Below are positions 8,901-16,794 of a DNA stretch of 64,000 bases, one piece after another. The stretch is from Micromonospora antibiotica (lineage in GTDB: Bacteria; Actinomycetota; Actinomycetes; Mycobacteriales; Micromonosporaceae): NCBI RefSeq assembly GCF_017599305.1, contig NZ_JAGFWR010000004.1, forward strand, positions 310,001 to 374,000, read 5' to 3'. The position numbers were made by a program, and so were the translations under genes. The notes below the pieces were generated by a model. The model did not search any database and was not told where the DNA came from. It worked only from the letters and a program-made list of their open reading frames with translations. The first letter of the stretch is position 1. Every line of letters begins with the position of its first letter.

Positions 8901-9481
8901 CCCTCGCGATGTCGTTGAACAACCTGGGCGTCTGCCTGTCGGGGTTGGGTCGGCGGGAGAAGGCGCTGGCCCTAAGCAAGGAAGCCGTCATGATCCGCCG
9001 GAGGTTGGCCGAGGCTAACCCTACTGCTTACCTACCCGACCTCACGATGTCGGTGAACAACCTCAGTATCCGGCTGTCCGAGTTGGGGCGGTGGGAGGAG
9101 GCGCTGGCCCTCAACGAGGAAGCTACCGTTATCTGCCGGCGATTGGCCGAGGCTAACCCCGCCGCCTACCTACCCGACCTCGCGTCGTCGTCGTTGGCGT
9201 ACGGGCGGTTGTGTGTGACCATGCAGGCCAACTTCACCGAGGCCCTGGAAGCGGTCACTGAGGCGGTCAACATCTACGAGCGTCTGACCGAACAACTGCC
9301 GGCCGTGTTCGCCGAGCGGCTTTTCGCCGCCTACCAGACTCTCGCCAATGTCCTCGACGGACTGGGCCGGGTCGACGAGGCCGCAGAACTGCGCCGGCAG
9401 CTCGACGAGGCTACGGCGGCGGCACGGACCAGGGTGACGGTTGCCCTCAGGAAGGTCCTGAATAGCCCGGCACGGCGCTAA
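5933..9481 (+). CDS. STAND NTPase with TPR tail
   Basis: 1182 aa from GTG 5933. Order: a short β-type N-terminal segment (~20-55); 'HRVVPFVGRDDDL' (~85); Walker A HAAGGQGKTRLA (~118); Walker B LLVVVDYADRWP (~165); 'VRVLLLARS' (~200); a helical/winged-helix region to ~500; then twelve 46-residue TPR-type units to ~1095 and a C-terminal helix. STAND proteins are ATP-gated switches that oligomerise when their repeat domain binds a trigger; many bacterial ones are anti-phage sensors. No effector domain is obvious at either end, so it may be a regulator or act with a partner. It is divergent from the truncated copy at 4586-5664, with ~270 bp of shared promoter region. Confidence 0.85.
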   Translation: MTAPVWSSPRLVPEPVGGSWSAGGQRLDGVVAFGDVIMVSGVRGDVTITTGRPPYRVEEFPAVVETVTTEQARQRPSRLLLAQHRVVPFVGRDDDLAEVAQWMGRPGGVLVRLLHAAGGQGKTRLAGHVADVWAKSGWTVWRVLHEPVYTGGYRMDLPAGGALLVVVDYADRWPVSHLQSLLTHLKSMNVQTSVTVRVLLLARSTTAWWPALRNRLRSDHQVEATSQLLPPLGGQVDGRVLFRQARDRFAIAMDVAAADRLPPPNLADETFRQVLSVHMAALVAVDAHRRNTTAPTDPHALSSYLLERERDHWYALHHRPVEPRQTPPEVMGRTVYLATLTAAVSRATATDLLHRVGLTAPAATTIIDDHRFCYPPEDHHTVFQALHPDRLGEDLIALSTPGHQHTDDEDGWDSDDWAVTAVEHLLRVDTDPPPWAAHAVTVLVETARRWDHVATDILYPVLRRHPHLALAAGGTTITRLATIPGIDPDVLDAIDAVLPTHRHVDLDIAAAAVTTALTPHRLAATTDPAEHARLHTIHARRLANAGLRDQALPLAEESAGIYRRLAGANPAAYLPALASSLNDLGLWLWGLGRREEALAPSEEAAAIYRRLAGANPAAYLPALAMSLNNLGLWLSGLGRREEALAPSEEAAAIYRRLVEVDPAAYLPDLAMSLNNLGTVLSELRRWEEALLFTEEALMIRRRLVEANPAAYLPALAMSLHDLGFCLSGLGRREEALPFTEEALTIRWRLMEANPAAYLPDLAMSLINLGDMLSGLGRRGEALAPSVEAVGIYRRLVEANPAAYLPYLAASLNNLGVQLSEVGRRGEALPPSEEATAIYRRLVEVNPAAYLPDLAMSLNNLGVRLSELGRRGEALAPSAEAVGIYRRLVEANPAAYLPELARSVNNLGLRLSEVGWRGEALALSGEAVGIFRRLVEANPAAYLPALAMSLNNLGTILLGLGRREEALAPSEEGTGIYRRLVEVNPAAYLPALAMSLNNLGVCLSGLGRREKALALSKEAVMIRRRLAEANPTAYLPDLTMSVNNLSIRLSELGRWEEALALNEEATVICRRLAEANPAAYLPDLASSSLAYGRLCVTMQANFTEALEAVTEAVNIYERLTEQLPAVFAERLFAAYQTLANVLDGLGRVDEAAELRRQLDEATAAARTRVTVALRKVLNSPARR
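7615..9240 (+). repeat. Twelve 138-bp coding repeats (TPR units)
   Basis: Each unit encodes 46 residues of the form YRRL-x3-NPAAYLP-x-LA-x-SLNNLG ... GRREEALAPSEEA. Long stretches are nearly identical at the DNA level, for example the blocks around 'ctgcttacctgcccg' and 'gtcgttgaacaacct'. The last two units are the most diverged. Identity this high points to recent expansion or gene conversion, so copy number is probably variable between strains and prone to assembly collapse. Confidence 0.9.
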
Positions 9482-9571
9482 AGACCAGCGAGAGTCATCG
9501 GTGCTTGCTCAGCGTAGTTCCCCGTGGCACGGGGAAGGATGGTTTGTGGCGGCGTCCGTAGGGTGGTGGGT

Positions 9572-10138
9572 GTGAGCGATGTGACGTATGCCCGCCTTGG
9601 TGCGGAGGCTGCTGGCGGGTTGATGGATGAGCTGTGTGAGGTCTACGCGGACGCCTACGGGCAGGTTCCTGGCGAGGATGCGACGGTCAAGGTTGACGCG
9701 TTTCGGGGGCGGGCCTTGGCGGCGTTGGGTGCGCGGAACTATGAGCTGGTCACCGCGCGGGCGGGGGGTGAGTTGGTGGGGTTCGTCTTCGGGTACAGCC
9801 TGCGGCAGGATCGGGACTGGTTCGCGGGGCTTCAGCCGGCTCCGGAGGAGGGGTTCACCGACGAGCGTGGTGGCGAGCGCACGGTGGTCCTGGCCGAGAT
9901 CGAGGTACGCAAGGCATGGCAGGGCCGGGGGATCGGGCGCGGTCTGCACGATTCGTTCCTGAGGGGACGGCGTGAGGAGCGTGCGACGTTGACGGCCAAC
10001 CCGGTTGCCACCGCGACTCATGTTCTGTACGAGGGGTGGGGTTGGCAGCGGGTAGGGAGCATTCCGGGCAGGCCGGGGGCGTACTACCGGGAGTACGAGA
10101 TGTTCGTGCGTCCGCTCCCGTTACCTGACGGGCGTTGA
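9572..10138 (+). CDS. GNAT-family N-acetyltransferase
   Basis: 188 aa from GTG 9572; the extension to 9524 is unsupported. The acetyl-CoA loop is visible as 'LAEIEVRKAWQGRGIGRGLHDSFL' (Q/R-x-x-G-x-G/A pattern), followed by 'LTANPVATATHVLYEGWGWQRVG', the usual β6-β7 end. The substrate is unknown. It lies between the STAND gene and a convergent regulator; the last ~18 bases overlap the 3' end of the minus-strand gene at 10121. Nothing suggests an operon. Confidence 0.85.
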   Translation: MSDVTYARLGAEAAGGLMDELCEVYADAYGQVPGEDATVKVDAFRGRALAALGARNYELVTARAGGELVGFVFGYSLRQDRDWFAGLQPAPEEGFTDERGGERTVVLAEIEVRKAWQGRGIGRGLHDSFLRGRREERATLTANPVATATHVLYEGWGWQRVGSIPGRPGAYYREYEMFVRPLPLPDGR

Positions 10139-11341
10139 CGACCGGTGGGCGGCGATTGCTTGGTCGAGCTGCTTGACAGCGCGAGTGCGCTTCCACGGAT
10201 CGAGCCCTCGACGCATCTCCTGCAAACGCTGCTCGATGCGGCGAGTCGAGTTCACCGACGTCAGTTCTACGACTTCGATGGTGGTTTGGCAGGCCAGGCC
10301 GATGTTCTGCTGACGTGCGAAAGCATCTGCGCGGTAGAGAAGGCGGAACGACCGCTCGTGAATGTTGCCGTTGTCGCTGAGCCTCAACGCCTTCTCTGAG
10401 GCTGCCATGATTCGATCGACTCCGTCGAACTTCAACGCGTTCTGAGTGCTCGTGCTCCAGTAGAACGATTCGTCGTAGAAGTACCACCAGGACTGGCTGG
10501 GGTTCTGGTCGGCCAGTGCTTCCTGTAGGGCGGCGTACTCGCGGTCGAGGGCTTGTTTGGATTGGTGGTTTTGGTTGTCGGCGGTGAGGGCGCGGACGGC
10601 TACGTCGGCGGCGTAGGCGCGGGCGTAGGGGCTGCCGCTTTGGTCGGCCCAGGCGGAGGCTGCGGCGGCGTGGTCGATGCCGATGCGGGGTTTGCCTTGC
10701 CAGGTGGCGAGGTGGCTCATGGTGCAGAGGATGTAGGTGACGAGTTCGACGGCGCGTGCGTCGTGGGCGGCGGTGCGTGCGTCGTCGTAGAGGCGTTGGG
10801 CGGAGTGGTAGTCGCCCATGTTGAAGCAGAGCCAGCCGGCGAGTTGGGTGAGTTCGGCGTAGGTGGCGATGGCGCGGTCGCGGTGTGGGCCGTTCGGTGC
10901 GGCTATGGCTTGGTGTTCGGCGATGCTGCGGTAGGCCAGGGCGGTGGGGAGGGTGGCGGCAGCGCCGAGGACGTCGCCCTGTTTACGCAGGTTGGGCATC
11001 ATGGCTTCGCAGTGCGCGAGGGTGGCCGGCTCGAACCGTGCGGGGTCGGTGAGCGTGGGTGCGGCGGTGGCGCTGTCGGTGAAGCCCGTCAACTCGGTCA
11101 GGGGTGCTGTCGCGGCGACGGCCAGTGCGGCGGTCAGTTTGGTCAGCATGTCGCGTCGGGTCTGGGGGTGGGGCACTCGTTGCATCCACATGGTGATGAC
11201 CTGCGCCAACTCTGAGAAGTTGACCTCCTCGGGTCGGCGGTACAGGCCGGCGGTTTCCGCTTGCGGCGGGGCGTTCGCGTCGGCACCGGGACGTCGGCCG
11301 AGCAGGTAGCGAAGCAGGATCTCTGCCTCGCTCGGCACCAT
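10121..11341 (-). CDS. TPR-type regulator lacking a clear HTH
   Basis: About 406 aa from ATG 11341 (AGGTGA five bases upstream). The open frame runs on to 11602, but that part is antisense to ribD-like relic sequence and has no coding look. The body, from 'PHPQTRRDMLTKLTAALAVAATAPL' onward, is a typical helical TPR tail of actinomycete XRE-type regulators ('LAGWLCFNMGDYHSAQRLYDDAR', 'MSHLATWQGKP'). The expected N-terminal helix-turn-helix is not recognisable. It is either an N-terminally truncated regulator or a cytoplasmic TPR protein. Confidence 0.6.
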   Translation of the reverse strand: MVPSEAEILLRYLLGRRPGADANAPPQAETAGLYRRPEEVNFSELAQVITMWMQRVPHPQTRRDMLTKLTAALAVAATAPLTELTGFTDSATAAPTLTDPARFEPATLAHCEAMMPNLRKQGDVLGAAATLPTALAYRSIAEHQAIAAPNGPHRDRAIATYAELTQLAGWLCFNMGDYHSAQRLYDDARTAAHDARAVELVTYILCTMSHLATWQGKPRIGIDHAAAASAWADQSGSPYARAYAADVAVRALTADNQNHQSKQALDREYAALQEALADQNPSQSWWYFYDESFYWSTSTQNALKFDGVDRIMAASEKALRLSDNGNIHERSFRLLYRADAFARQQNIGLACQTTIEVVELTSVNSTRRIEQRLQEMRRGLDPWKRTRAVKQLDQAIAAHRSSTPVR

Positions 11342-11587
11342 GATTTCACCTGCGAGGCTGGCTTTCACCCCCTCGGGCGTGGCGGGGGTCGATGCGGTGG
11401 CGGCGTCGAGGTGGCGGAAGCTCGGCAGTCCGGCGAGGAGGTCGGTGACGCCGTGCTCGTGAAGGCAAGTCCTCGACGGCCTCGGTCGACGTGGCACTGC
11501 CACGCGCGGGCACCAGCAGCTTCCGCGTCCGTACCTACCCTCGATGAAACTCAAGGGGGCACCCTGATAGCGGTCCACTTTGAGTTG

Positions 11588-11765
11588 GCTACGAAGCGGC
11601 ACGCGATCACGCTGTCGTCGTTCGGTCTGGGCACCACCAGTCCGACCCGCCTGTCGGCTGCGTCATCCTCGATCGCCACGGTGTCGTTGTCGGCGCGGGG
11701 TATCACCAACCCAAGGGAGAACCTCATGCCGAGGTCAATGCCCTACGCGCAGCAGGGAAGGACGT
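11588..11765 (+). pseudogene. ribD-like deaminase fragment
   Basis: The plus strand reads 'RHAITLSSFGLGTTSP' in one frame, then 'PPVGCVILDRHGVVVGAGY' and 'PKGEPHAEVNALRAAGK' in another. Together this is the start of a riboflavin deaminase (RibD): N/TPPVGCV, then the H-A-E zinc motif. A missing base at about 11643 (CCGACCCGCC where CCGAACCCGCC would keep frame) breaks it. The PC-x-x-C half and the reductase domain are absent. It is a short relic of an insertion or recombination event. Confidence 0.7.
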
Positions 11766-11810
11766 CCCGCGCCGGACCTACACCAACCCCCGTACGCAGT
11801 CAGACCGAAA

Positions 11811-12149
11811 TCAGAGATCGATCTCGTCATCGTTCTCGGGTGCCGGAACCCAGTAAGGTTCCCTTTCTACCGGCACAACGAGGAGCGCTGCCGGACGCGA
11901 CCTTGCCCACCTCAGAACCTCGTCCCGAGTGCCTTCGAATTCCTCGACACCCGCCGATTGGCCGTCAGGCATTTCGTCTACCCATTTCGCGACCCACACA
12001 ATCCGCCGATGTAGGTCACGACCCTTGTGAATATAGACAGTGCCGAACCCTGGGCGAGGGGCAGACATGACCTGTTGAGGCGCAATTTTGCTGTCGCGCA
12101 TCTCCTCAGGTAGGTAGAAGGCGTTCGTTCGGCGGCGGGAGTCCTCCAT
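11811..12149 (-). CDS. Hypothetical protein, 112 aa
   Basis: ATG 12149, start 'MEDSRRRTNAFYLPEEMR', end 'PAPENDDEIDL'. It is moderately charged and soluble, with a β-rich core 'GTVYIHKGRDLHRRIVWVAKWVDEMP' and a helix 'TRDEVLRWARSRPAALLVVPVE' that resembles small actinomycete proteins near XRE regulators. No catalytic residues or membrane segments are evident and the family is not recognised. Lower local GC than its neighbours suggests an acquired gene. Confidence 0.55.
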   Translation of the reverse strand: MEDSRRRTNAFYLPEEMRDSKIAPQQVMSAPRPGFGTVYIHKGRDLHRRIVWVAKWVDEMPDGQSAGVEEFEGTRDEVLRWARSRPAALLVVPVEREPYWVPAPENDDEIDL

Positions 12150-12195
12150 GAGTGGATGCTACCCGACTCGTGTGGGCTCGGGCCGGGAAGCGGAT

Positions 12196-12234
12196 CGAGC
12201 GCCGCGTGATCACTCTCGGATCACGCGGCGCTCG
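12196..12234. terminator. Strong intrinsic-type hairpin terminator
   Basis: A perfect 16-bp stem (CGAGCGCCGCGTGATC and its complement) with a 7-base loop ACTCTCG lies 43 bases beyond the stop of the secreted-protein gene at 12277. There is no long T run, which is common for actinomycete terminators. It could serve both flanking genes. Confidence 0.85.
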
Positions 12235-12276
12235 ACCCCGTGAAAGGCTTTTCAGATCGATCTCGCCTCGGATGTA

Positions 12277-13035
12277 TCAGGAAGGGCTCCAGCCGGAGCC
12301 GTACCAGGCGCTGCCCAGTTGCGGCGGGTCGTCCAGGTTGTATGCTCCGGCGGAGTTGCGGTGGAACTTCGGGCTTTTGATGAAGGTGTACCAGCGGCCC
12401 GGGTACGAGCTGGACGGGTCCGTCCAGTCGAATTGGTGGGCGACCCCGGCGTGGGCGACGCTGCCCTCATAGGCGGTGTAGCCACCGGAGCCGAAGCCGT
12501 TCACCAGTGCGCCGGCCCCATATGGGCCACCGCTCCACATTTGATAGGTCGAGCCTCCGCTGACGGGGTAGCCCTCGGGGTGGGCGGTGCTGAAGTACAG
12601 CCGCTCACCGGATGCCCGGACCTGCTTGGTGCCACGCGTCGACTCGAACTGGAAGGGCTTCGACGTGGACGAGCCTCCGCTGAACTTCACCTCGATGAAG
12701 AACTCGGTACTTCCCAACGTGGTGCCGTTGTAGCCGTAGATGCCATCGCCGCTGAACTCGGCCCAGTAGTTCGCGACGTAGTACCAGCACCCGAGCACGG
12801 AGCACGTTCCGCCGTTGGCCCGGATCTTCGACGTGTCTGGGCAGACCCATGCACCCTTCCGAACGCTCACCGGACTGGAGCACTGGCTCGCCCCCGATGC
12901 GGTCGCGGCTTCGGTGTACGCCTTCGTCGTCGTGCTCGGTCGGGAGTCCGCCACTGCGGGAACGGCGCTTACGGTGGGGCCGCCCAAAGTCACCAGCATG
13001 GTGGCGAGTAGCAGTCTTGCGGGTCGTCTGACCAT
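12277..13035 (-). CDS. Secreted protein, unknown function
   Basis: 252 aa from ATG 13035 (GAAGAGGCG upstream). Signal peptide: MVRRPARLLLATMLVTLGG then a likely cleavage after 'AVADS' (A-x-A-like). The mature part has five cysteines (QCSSP, WVCPD, GTCSVLGCWYY) and a β-rich, Gly/Ser/Tyr-rich body ('GDGIYGYNGTTLG', 'YFSTAHPEGYPVSGGSTY', 'WYTFIKSPKFHRNSAGAY') as in extracellular β-sandwich or carbohydrate-binding-like proteins. The family is not recognised. It is transcribed alone and followed by the terminator at 12196-12234. Confidence 0.75.
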   Translation of the reverse strand: MVRRPARLLLATMLVTLGGPTVSAVPAVADSRPSTTTKAYTEAATASGASQCSSPVSVRKGAWVCPDTSKIRANGGTCSVLGCWYYVANYWAEFSGDGIYGYNGTTLGSTEFFIEVKFSGGSSTSKPFQFESTRGTKQVRASGERLYFSTAHPEGYPVSGGSTYQMWSGGPYGAGALVNGFGSGGYTAYEGSVAHAGVAHQFDWTDPSSSYPGRWYTFIKSPKFHRNSAGAYNLDDPPQLGSAWYGSGWSPS

Positions 13036-13200
13036 CGCCTCTTCTTTCTTAATAAGGTGTGTGGCAATATCCGTTCGATCGATTGCCGTTCACCTTGATC
13101 TCAGGGGATGGGCGCGCGAGTCATCCAGGCCCTTAATCGAACGACACCCCGCGCCTTGTCAAAGCTATTGATGAACACACCTGGCGCGCAAGCTCATTGA

Positions 13201-13227
13201 TTGTCGGAGTTCAACTCCGACAATTTT
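13201..13227 (+). terminator. Hairpin followed by TTTT
   Basis: A perfect 10-bp stem (TTGTCGGAGT / ACTCCGACAA), 3-base loop TCA, then TTTT at 13224-13227. It looks like an intrinsic terminator reading rightward, yet no plus-strand gene ends just upstream. It may have belonged to a lost gene or act as an operator. Confidence 0.5.
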
Positions 13228-13356
13228 AGACGAAACCCATAAATGAGGTTACCTCTACAGGGATTCCCGGAGCCGCAAGTCACGCAGCTGAAGATTCGCA
13301 TCCGCTGGCCTTCTCCGGTCAAGAGACCCTGACCGCCACCTACCCCGACCTCCCCG

Positions 13357-13542
13357 GTATCGCTTGCCCGCATCCGCCGCATCGGCGGCTGCCAACACCT
13401 CGTCGACCTCGTCGACCACCCCGTGACCGTGGATGCCACCACCGGCCGTCTGGTGGACGCCTTGACCAGCACTGAAAAGCCACACGCCGACTCACCATCG
13501 CTTGCCACAGCAGGCGATCTACTCCCGTGCGTTCGGGGGTGA
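13357..13542 (+). pseudogene. Possible fragment of a plasmid replication initiator (RepSA-like)
   Basis: 61 codons read 'VSLARIRRIGGCQHLVDLVDH' and then 'VTVDATTGRLVD' before a Ser/Pro-rich end and TGA at 13540. The 'GGC-x-H/P-x-RL ... DATTG' pattern recalls the N-terminal part of RepSA-type initiators of actinomycete integrative plasmids. No start codon, HUH motif or zinc cluster survives. The match is by eye only and could be chance. Confidence 0.3.
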
Positions 13543-13599
13543 TCAAGGCGACCGCACAGCGAGAGCCTCCCCTCGCTGACATGCATCTCGCCTTGATCA
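13540..13599. repeat. Nested inverted repeats (cruciform-like)
   Basis: Outer arms TGATCAAGGCGA (13540-13551) and TCGCCTTGATCA (13588-13599) enclose inner arms CAGCGAG (13557-13563) and CTCGCTG (13572-13578). Both stems are perfect and concentric. The element starts on the stop codon of the possible Rep fragment. It could be a plasmid origin remnant, an operator, or the end of a small mobile element; no gene lies inside. Confidence 0.6.
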
Positions 13600-13909
13600 G
13601 CAGGAGGTGGTCAGCTCCCGACGAGACCATCAGCGGCTCGTTCATCGAGACGTTCGGGGATCTGTCGCCGACCGCTCACGCCGCCCCCGCCAGTCCTAGC
13701 GTTGTCGGCAGGTGCCGACGACAGTTTGACAAAGTTCTGACAGAGAAACCGACCATCGAGTCGCCCCATGCTGGACAATGACGCGATGGTATCGAGCGAT
13801 CCGTAAGTCATACGTCGAAGACATCACTCAGAGTAAGGTTATTCGCGTAGCCTGCAAGTACCGTCTCTGCACACATTGCCGCTTGCAAAACGATCGGGGG
13901 TTGACAGCG

Positions 13910-15262
13910 ATGGTTGTCAACGATGAGATCAGGGCTGCTCAACGCGCACTTGGTCATCGGCTCGCCCAGATGCGCAAGGCTGCCGGTCACACTCAGCACG
14001 ACTTTGCCCGGCTCGTGCGGTACGGGCGCAGTTCCGTAGCCAACACTGAGACTGGCCACCAACGCCCCGACCGTACGTTCTGGACGCGCTGCGACGAGGC
14101 TCTGCAAACCGGGGGCGTACTCGCCGCAGAGTACGATCAAGTCACCGTACTGATTCGTCAGCATCACCGCTTGTCGGCTATCCAAGGGATGCGTGCAACG
14201 TCGCTGCCGAGGCCAGACGCGGAGGCTGGAGCTAGCTCCTCTGCTGTGGCTGCTGGGACTGTCCTGTGGGAGGGAGAAGAGGGCATAGAGGCCCGTCGGT
14301 TGGCGTTGAGATCTTCCACTGACGACGTCCGCTTGGCGTACATCGAGGAAGAAGTGCGTCACGCGATCGCCGATAACGAGCGACTCACCCCTGCGGTCCT
14401 CCTGGCGCGAATTAAGCCGCTACGTTTCTATGTGGATCAGCTCATGGCGGGAGGTCAACATCCGCCACAGCGTGCACGGCTATACACCGCTGCCGCATAC
14501 CTTTCCGGTCTACTTGGTGCACTCACCCTGGATCTCGGCGCGTTCAAGGTCGCGCAGGCCTACGCCGCTGAGGCATTCGACCTTGCCGACGCCGCGCAGC
14601 AGTCTGACGTTCAAGCATGGGCACGGGCGACCCAGAGCCTGATCGCCTACTACGTCGGCAACTATCACGACGCGCTGGCCTATGCCCAGGACGGCCTTCG
14701 CCGCGCTGGCACCAGCCCTCATCGAATCCGCCTCGTGATCAACGGACAAGCCCGTGCCCTCGCCCGACTCGGAGACCAACGCGGTGTCGATCGGGCCGTC
14801 GATGACGCGTTCACGATGCTGTCCGACTACCCAAGCAGCCCGCCGGTCAGCGAGAGCCTTACTCTCGGCCCGTACTGCCATGCCAGGACGGCGGCCAACG
14901 CGGCAACCGCCTACCTAGCCCTTGGTCGTACCGCAGGCGTCATCAACCACCTCACGACTGCCATCACCGCATTCGACGCCGCAGGCCTTGCCGGACCACA
15001 GGCACTGAGCCGCCTCGACCTGGCCACCGCGCACCTACAGCGCCCGAACCCCGACCCCGACCAGGCGGCCGGCTTGGCGGTGGAAGCACTAACCCTCACG
15101 GCGGAGCAGCGTTTCGAATCGGTCCACCAACGCGCCCGGCAGTTCCTCACTGCTTCCCAGTCGTACACCCACCGCCCGCAGTTGCGATACGTTGCGGAGC
15201 TACTCGCCGACCGTTCGCAGATAGGTGCTGCAGCGCCGTCCGATTTACCATCGCTGCCATGA
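13910..15262 (+). CDS. XRE-family regulator with TPR tail
   Basis: 450 aa from ATG 13910, with GGGGG nine bases upstream; the in-frame ATG at 13778 adds 44 residues of weak coding character. N-terminal HTH (~8-65): 'LGHRLAQMRKAAGHTQHDFARLV.YGRSSVANTETGHQRP', with the conserved GRSS-x3-E recognition helix. The rest is a TPR-like helical domain ('AQAYAAEAFDLADAAQQSDVQAWARATQSLIAYYVGNYHDAL'). Such proteins often regulate neighbouring small genes in actinomycetes. It overlaps the phosphoesterase gene by ATGA, so the two are co-expressed. Confidence 0.85.
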   Translation: MVVNDEIRAAQRALGHRLAQMRKAAGHTQHDFARLVRYGRSSVANTETGHQRPDRTFWTRCDEALQTGGVLAAEYDQVTVLIRQHHRLSAIQGMRATSLPRPDAEAGASSSAVAAGTVLWEGEEGIEARRLALRSSTDDVRLAYIEEEVRHAIADNERLTPAVLLARIKPLRFYVDQLMAGGQHPPQRARLYTAAAYLSGLLGALTLDLGAFKVAQAYAAEAFDLADAAQQSDVQAWARATQSLIAYYVGNYHDALAYAQDGLRRAGTSPHRIRLVINGQARALARLGDQRGVDRAVDDAFTMLSDYPSSPPVSESLTLGPYCHARTAANAATAYLALGRTAGVINHLTTAITAFDAAGLAGPQALSRLDLATAHLQRPNPDPDQAAGLAVEALTLTAEQRFESVHQRARQFLTASQSYTHRPQLRYVAELLADRSQIGAAAPSDLPSLP

Positions 15263-15927
15263 GCAGTCAGGAACTTGCCAGCTTGGACCAACGCTGGACC
15301 GCCTACCAGGACCTACCCGAGCTCACCAACCACTGGTACTGGCGCCCTGGCTGGCGAGCCGACCGCCAGTTCTACACCTGGCACCTGACGTTCGAGCAGC
15401 AACCTGAACTCCACCGTCTCGTCAACGACCTTCACCAGCATCTGGCCATACCCGGGCTGGACCTCGTCCCACTCGATGGCTTACACCTGACCATGCAAGG
15501 CCTCGGCTTCACCGACGAGATTGCCGACGTCGATGTCCGTGCGATCGTCGCCGAAGCGCGCCGACGATGTGCCCTTCTGCCGCCACTGGAGCTGACGCTA
15601 GGCCCCGTCGACCCGGACGCCGAAGGAGTCGGCCTGCTCGTTCAGCCGTGGGACCGCGTAGACCGTCTCCGTGCCACCCTCCGCGCCGCCATAGGTGCGA
15701 TCTGGCCTGCTGTTCCGGAATCCTCAGACGGATTCCGGCCCCACGTCACCATCGCCTACAGCGGTTCACCGGCACCGACTGAACCGATCCGTTCCCAACT
15801 GGCCAACCTCCGCAACCGACCGCCGGCCAGGGCTACGCTCAACCAGGTGTCGCTGATCGCCCTGCGCCGCGACAACCACACCTACCGATGGACGACGGTA
15901 GCTGCCGCACCTCTTAACAGCATTTAG
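15259..15927 (+). CDS. 2H phosphoesterase (2'-5' RNA ligase-like)
   Basis: 222 aa. The two signature motifs are visible: 'LDGLHLTMQGLGF' (H-x-T, ~80) and 'FRPHVTIAYSGS' (H-x-T, ~172), spaced as in LigT/ThpR-like proteins. These enzymes hydrolyse or form 2',5' or 2',3'-cyclic phosphodiester bonds on RNA or small nucleotides. It is coupled (ATGA) to the XRE/TPR regulator, a pairing common in actinomycetes; the physiological substrate is unknown. Confidence 0.85.
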   Translation: MSSQELASLDQRWTAYQDLPELTNHWYWRPGWRADRQFYTWHLTFEQQPELHRLVNDLHQHLAIPGLDLVPLDGLHLTMQGLGFTDEIADVDVRAIVAEARRRCALLPPLELTLGPVDPDAEGVGLLVQPWDRVDRLRATLRAAIGAIWPAVPESSDGFRPHVTIAYSGSPAPTEPIRSQLANLRNRPPARATLNQVSLIALRRDNHTYRWTTVAAAPLNSI

Positions 15928-16794
15928 TCCTCCAGCAGGCCGCAGCTTCGATCAGCCGAGGCCTTAAATCCGACGAGGGCGTTCCCACCGCGCCGTCTCA
16001 GGGGCGTGGGACGGGTTGCGGGTATGCGCCAGGCACGAACCCCGCTTTGCGCTTGCCTTTCGTCGTCAGTTGACCACCGCCCACTCAGCAACGTCACGAC
16101 GGTGGGCGACGGCACTGTGGGCGACGAACGGTCGCTTGTGCGCTGCTGCGCAGTGCTTCCGCCTGCCATCGAACTACCTTGGCCTTCGTGGGCTACATCC
16201 CTCCGCTCGGACGGATCAGCCCATCGGTCAAATGTGAGATCTCTTCGCCGATCGGTGATAATTCCCCCGCAGGGTCTCCTGCACCCCAGGCGTTGATGGC
16301 TTGACTATTCCGAATGCAAAATCAGTGACGTCCACCTTCGATGGCCTGCCGACACGGACGGCAGCCTCCTGCGCGGGCCCGCTTCCGACGCTTCCGTTTA
16401 GGGGTGGGCGCGGTTGTCGTCCAATTGTCAGACCTGCGTAAGGGTACTTACCGACACCGACAGTCATCACCTTTAGTCGTCCTGTCTCCGCAGATGGCGA
16501 TACCGCAGCATGGCAGCGGCGTGGCGAGAAACAGTCTCGCGAAGATGGCTAGCCATCTGCTCAACTAAGGGAGGGGCTGATGTTTCGGATCCGCGGCCCA
16601 GGAGCGAACCGAAGCTGTCGATGACCAGCTTTTAGGGGCTACCAGACCCACAAAGGGCTCTCCTGTCGGATCAGAGAGCGGTGATCGAACTCGCGTCGCC
16701 TACCGACTGAGTGACCAATCGAATCCCTTGGTAAGGCGTCAGCCTGATCCGTTGGAAATGTAGACGCGGCCAAGATGGCCGGAGAGGAGTCGTT
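15928..16794. other. Gene-poor region, 870 bp
   Basis: No supported gene was found here; open frames are short and disagree between strands. A stretch at about 16680-16725 (minus strand) contains tRNA-like pieces, 'CACTCAGTCGGTAG' followed by 'GAGTTCGATCACC', but no anticodon arm between them. It may be a tRNA relic or attachment-site scar. The last ~40 bases contain the ribosome site of 16795. Confidence 0.4.

Noticed and set aside
16678..16726. tRNA-like sequence on the minus strand
   Set aside because: D-arm-like and T-arm-like pieces are present, but no anticodon arm lies between them and the acceptor ends do not pair, so no tRNA is called; at most a relic.
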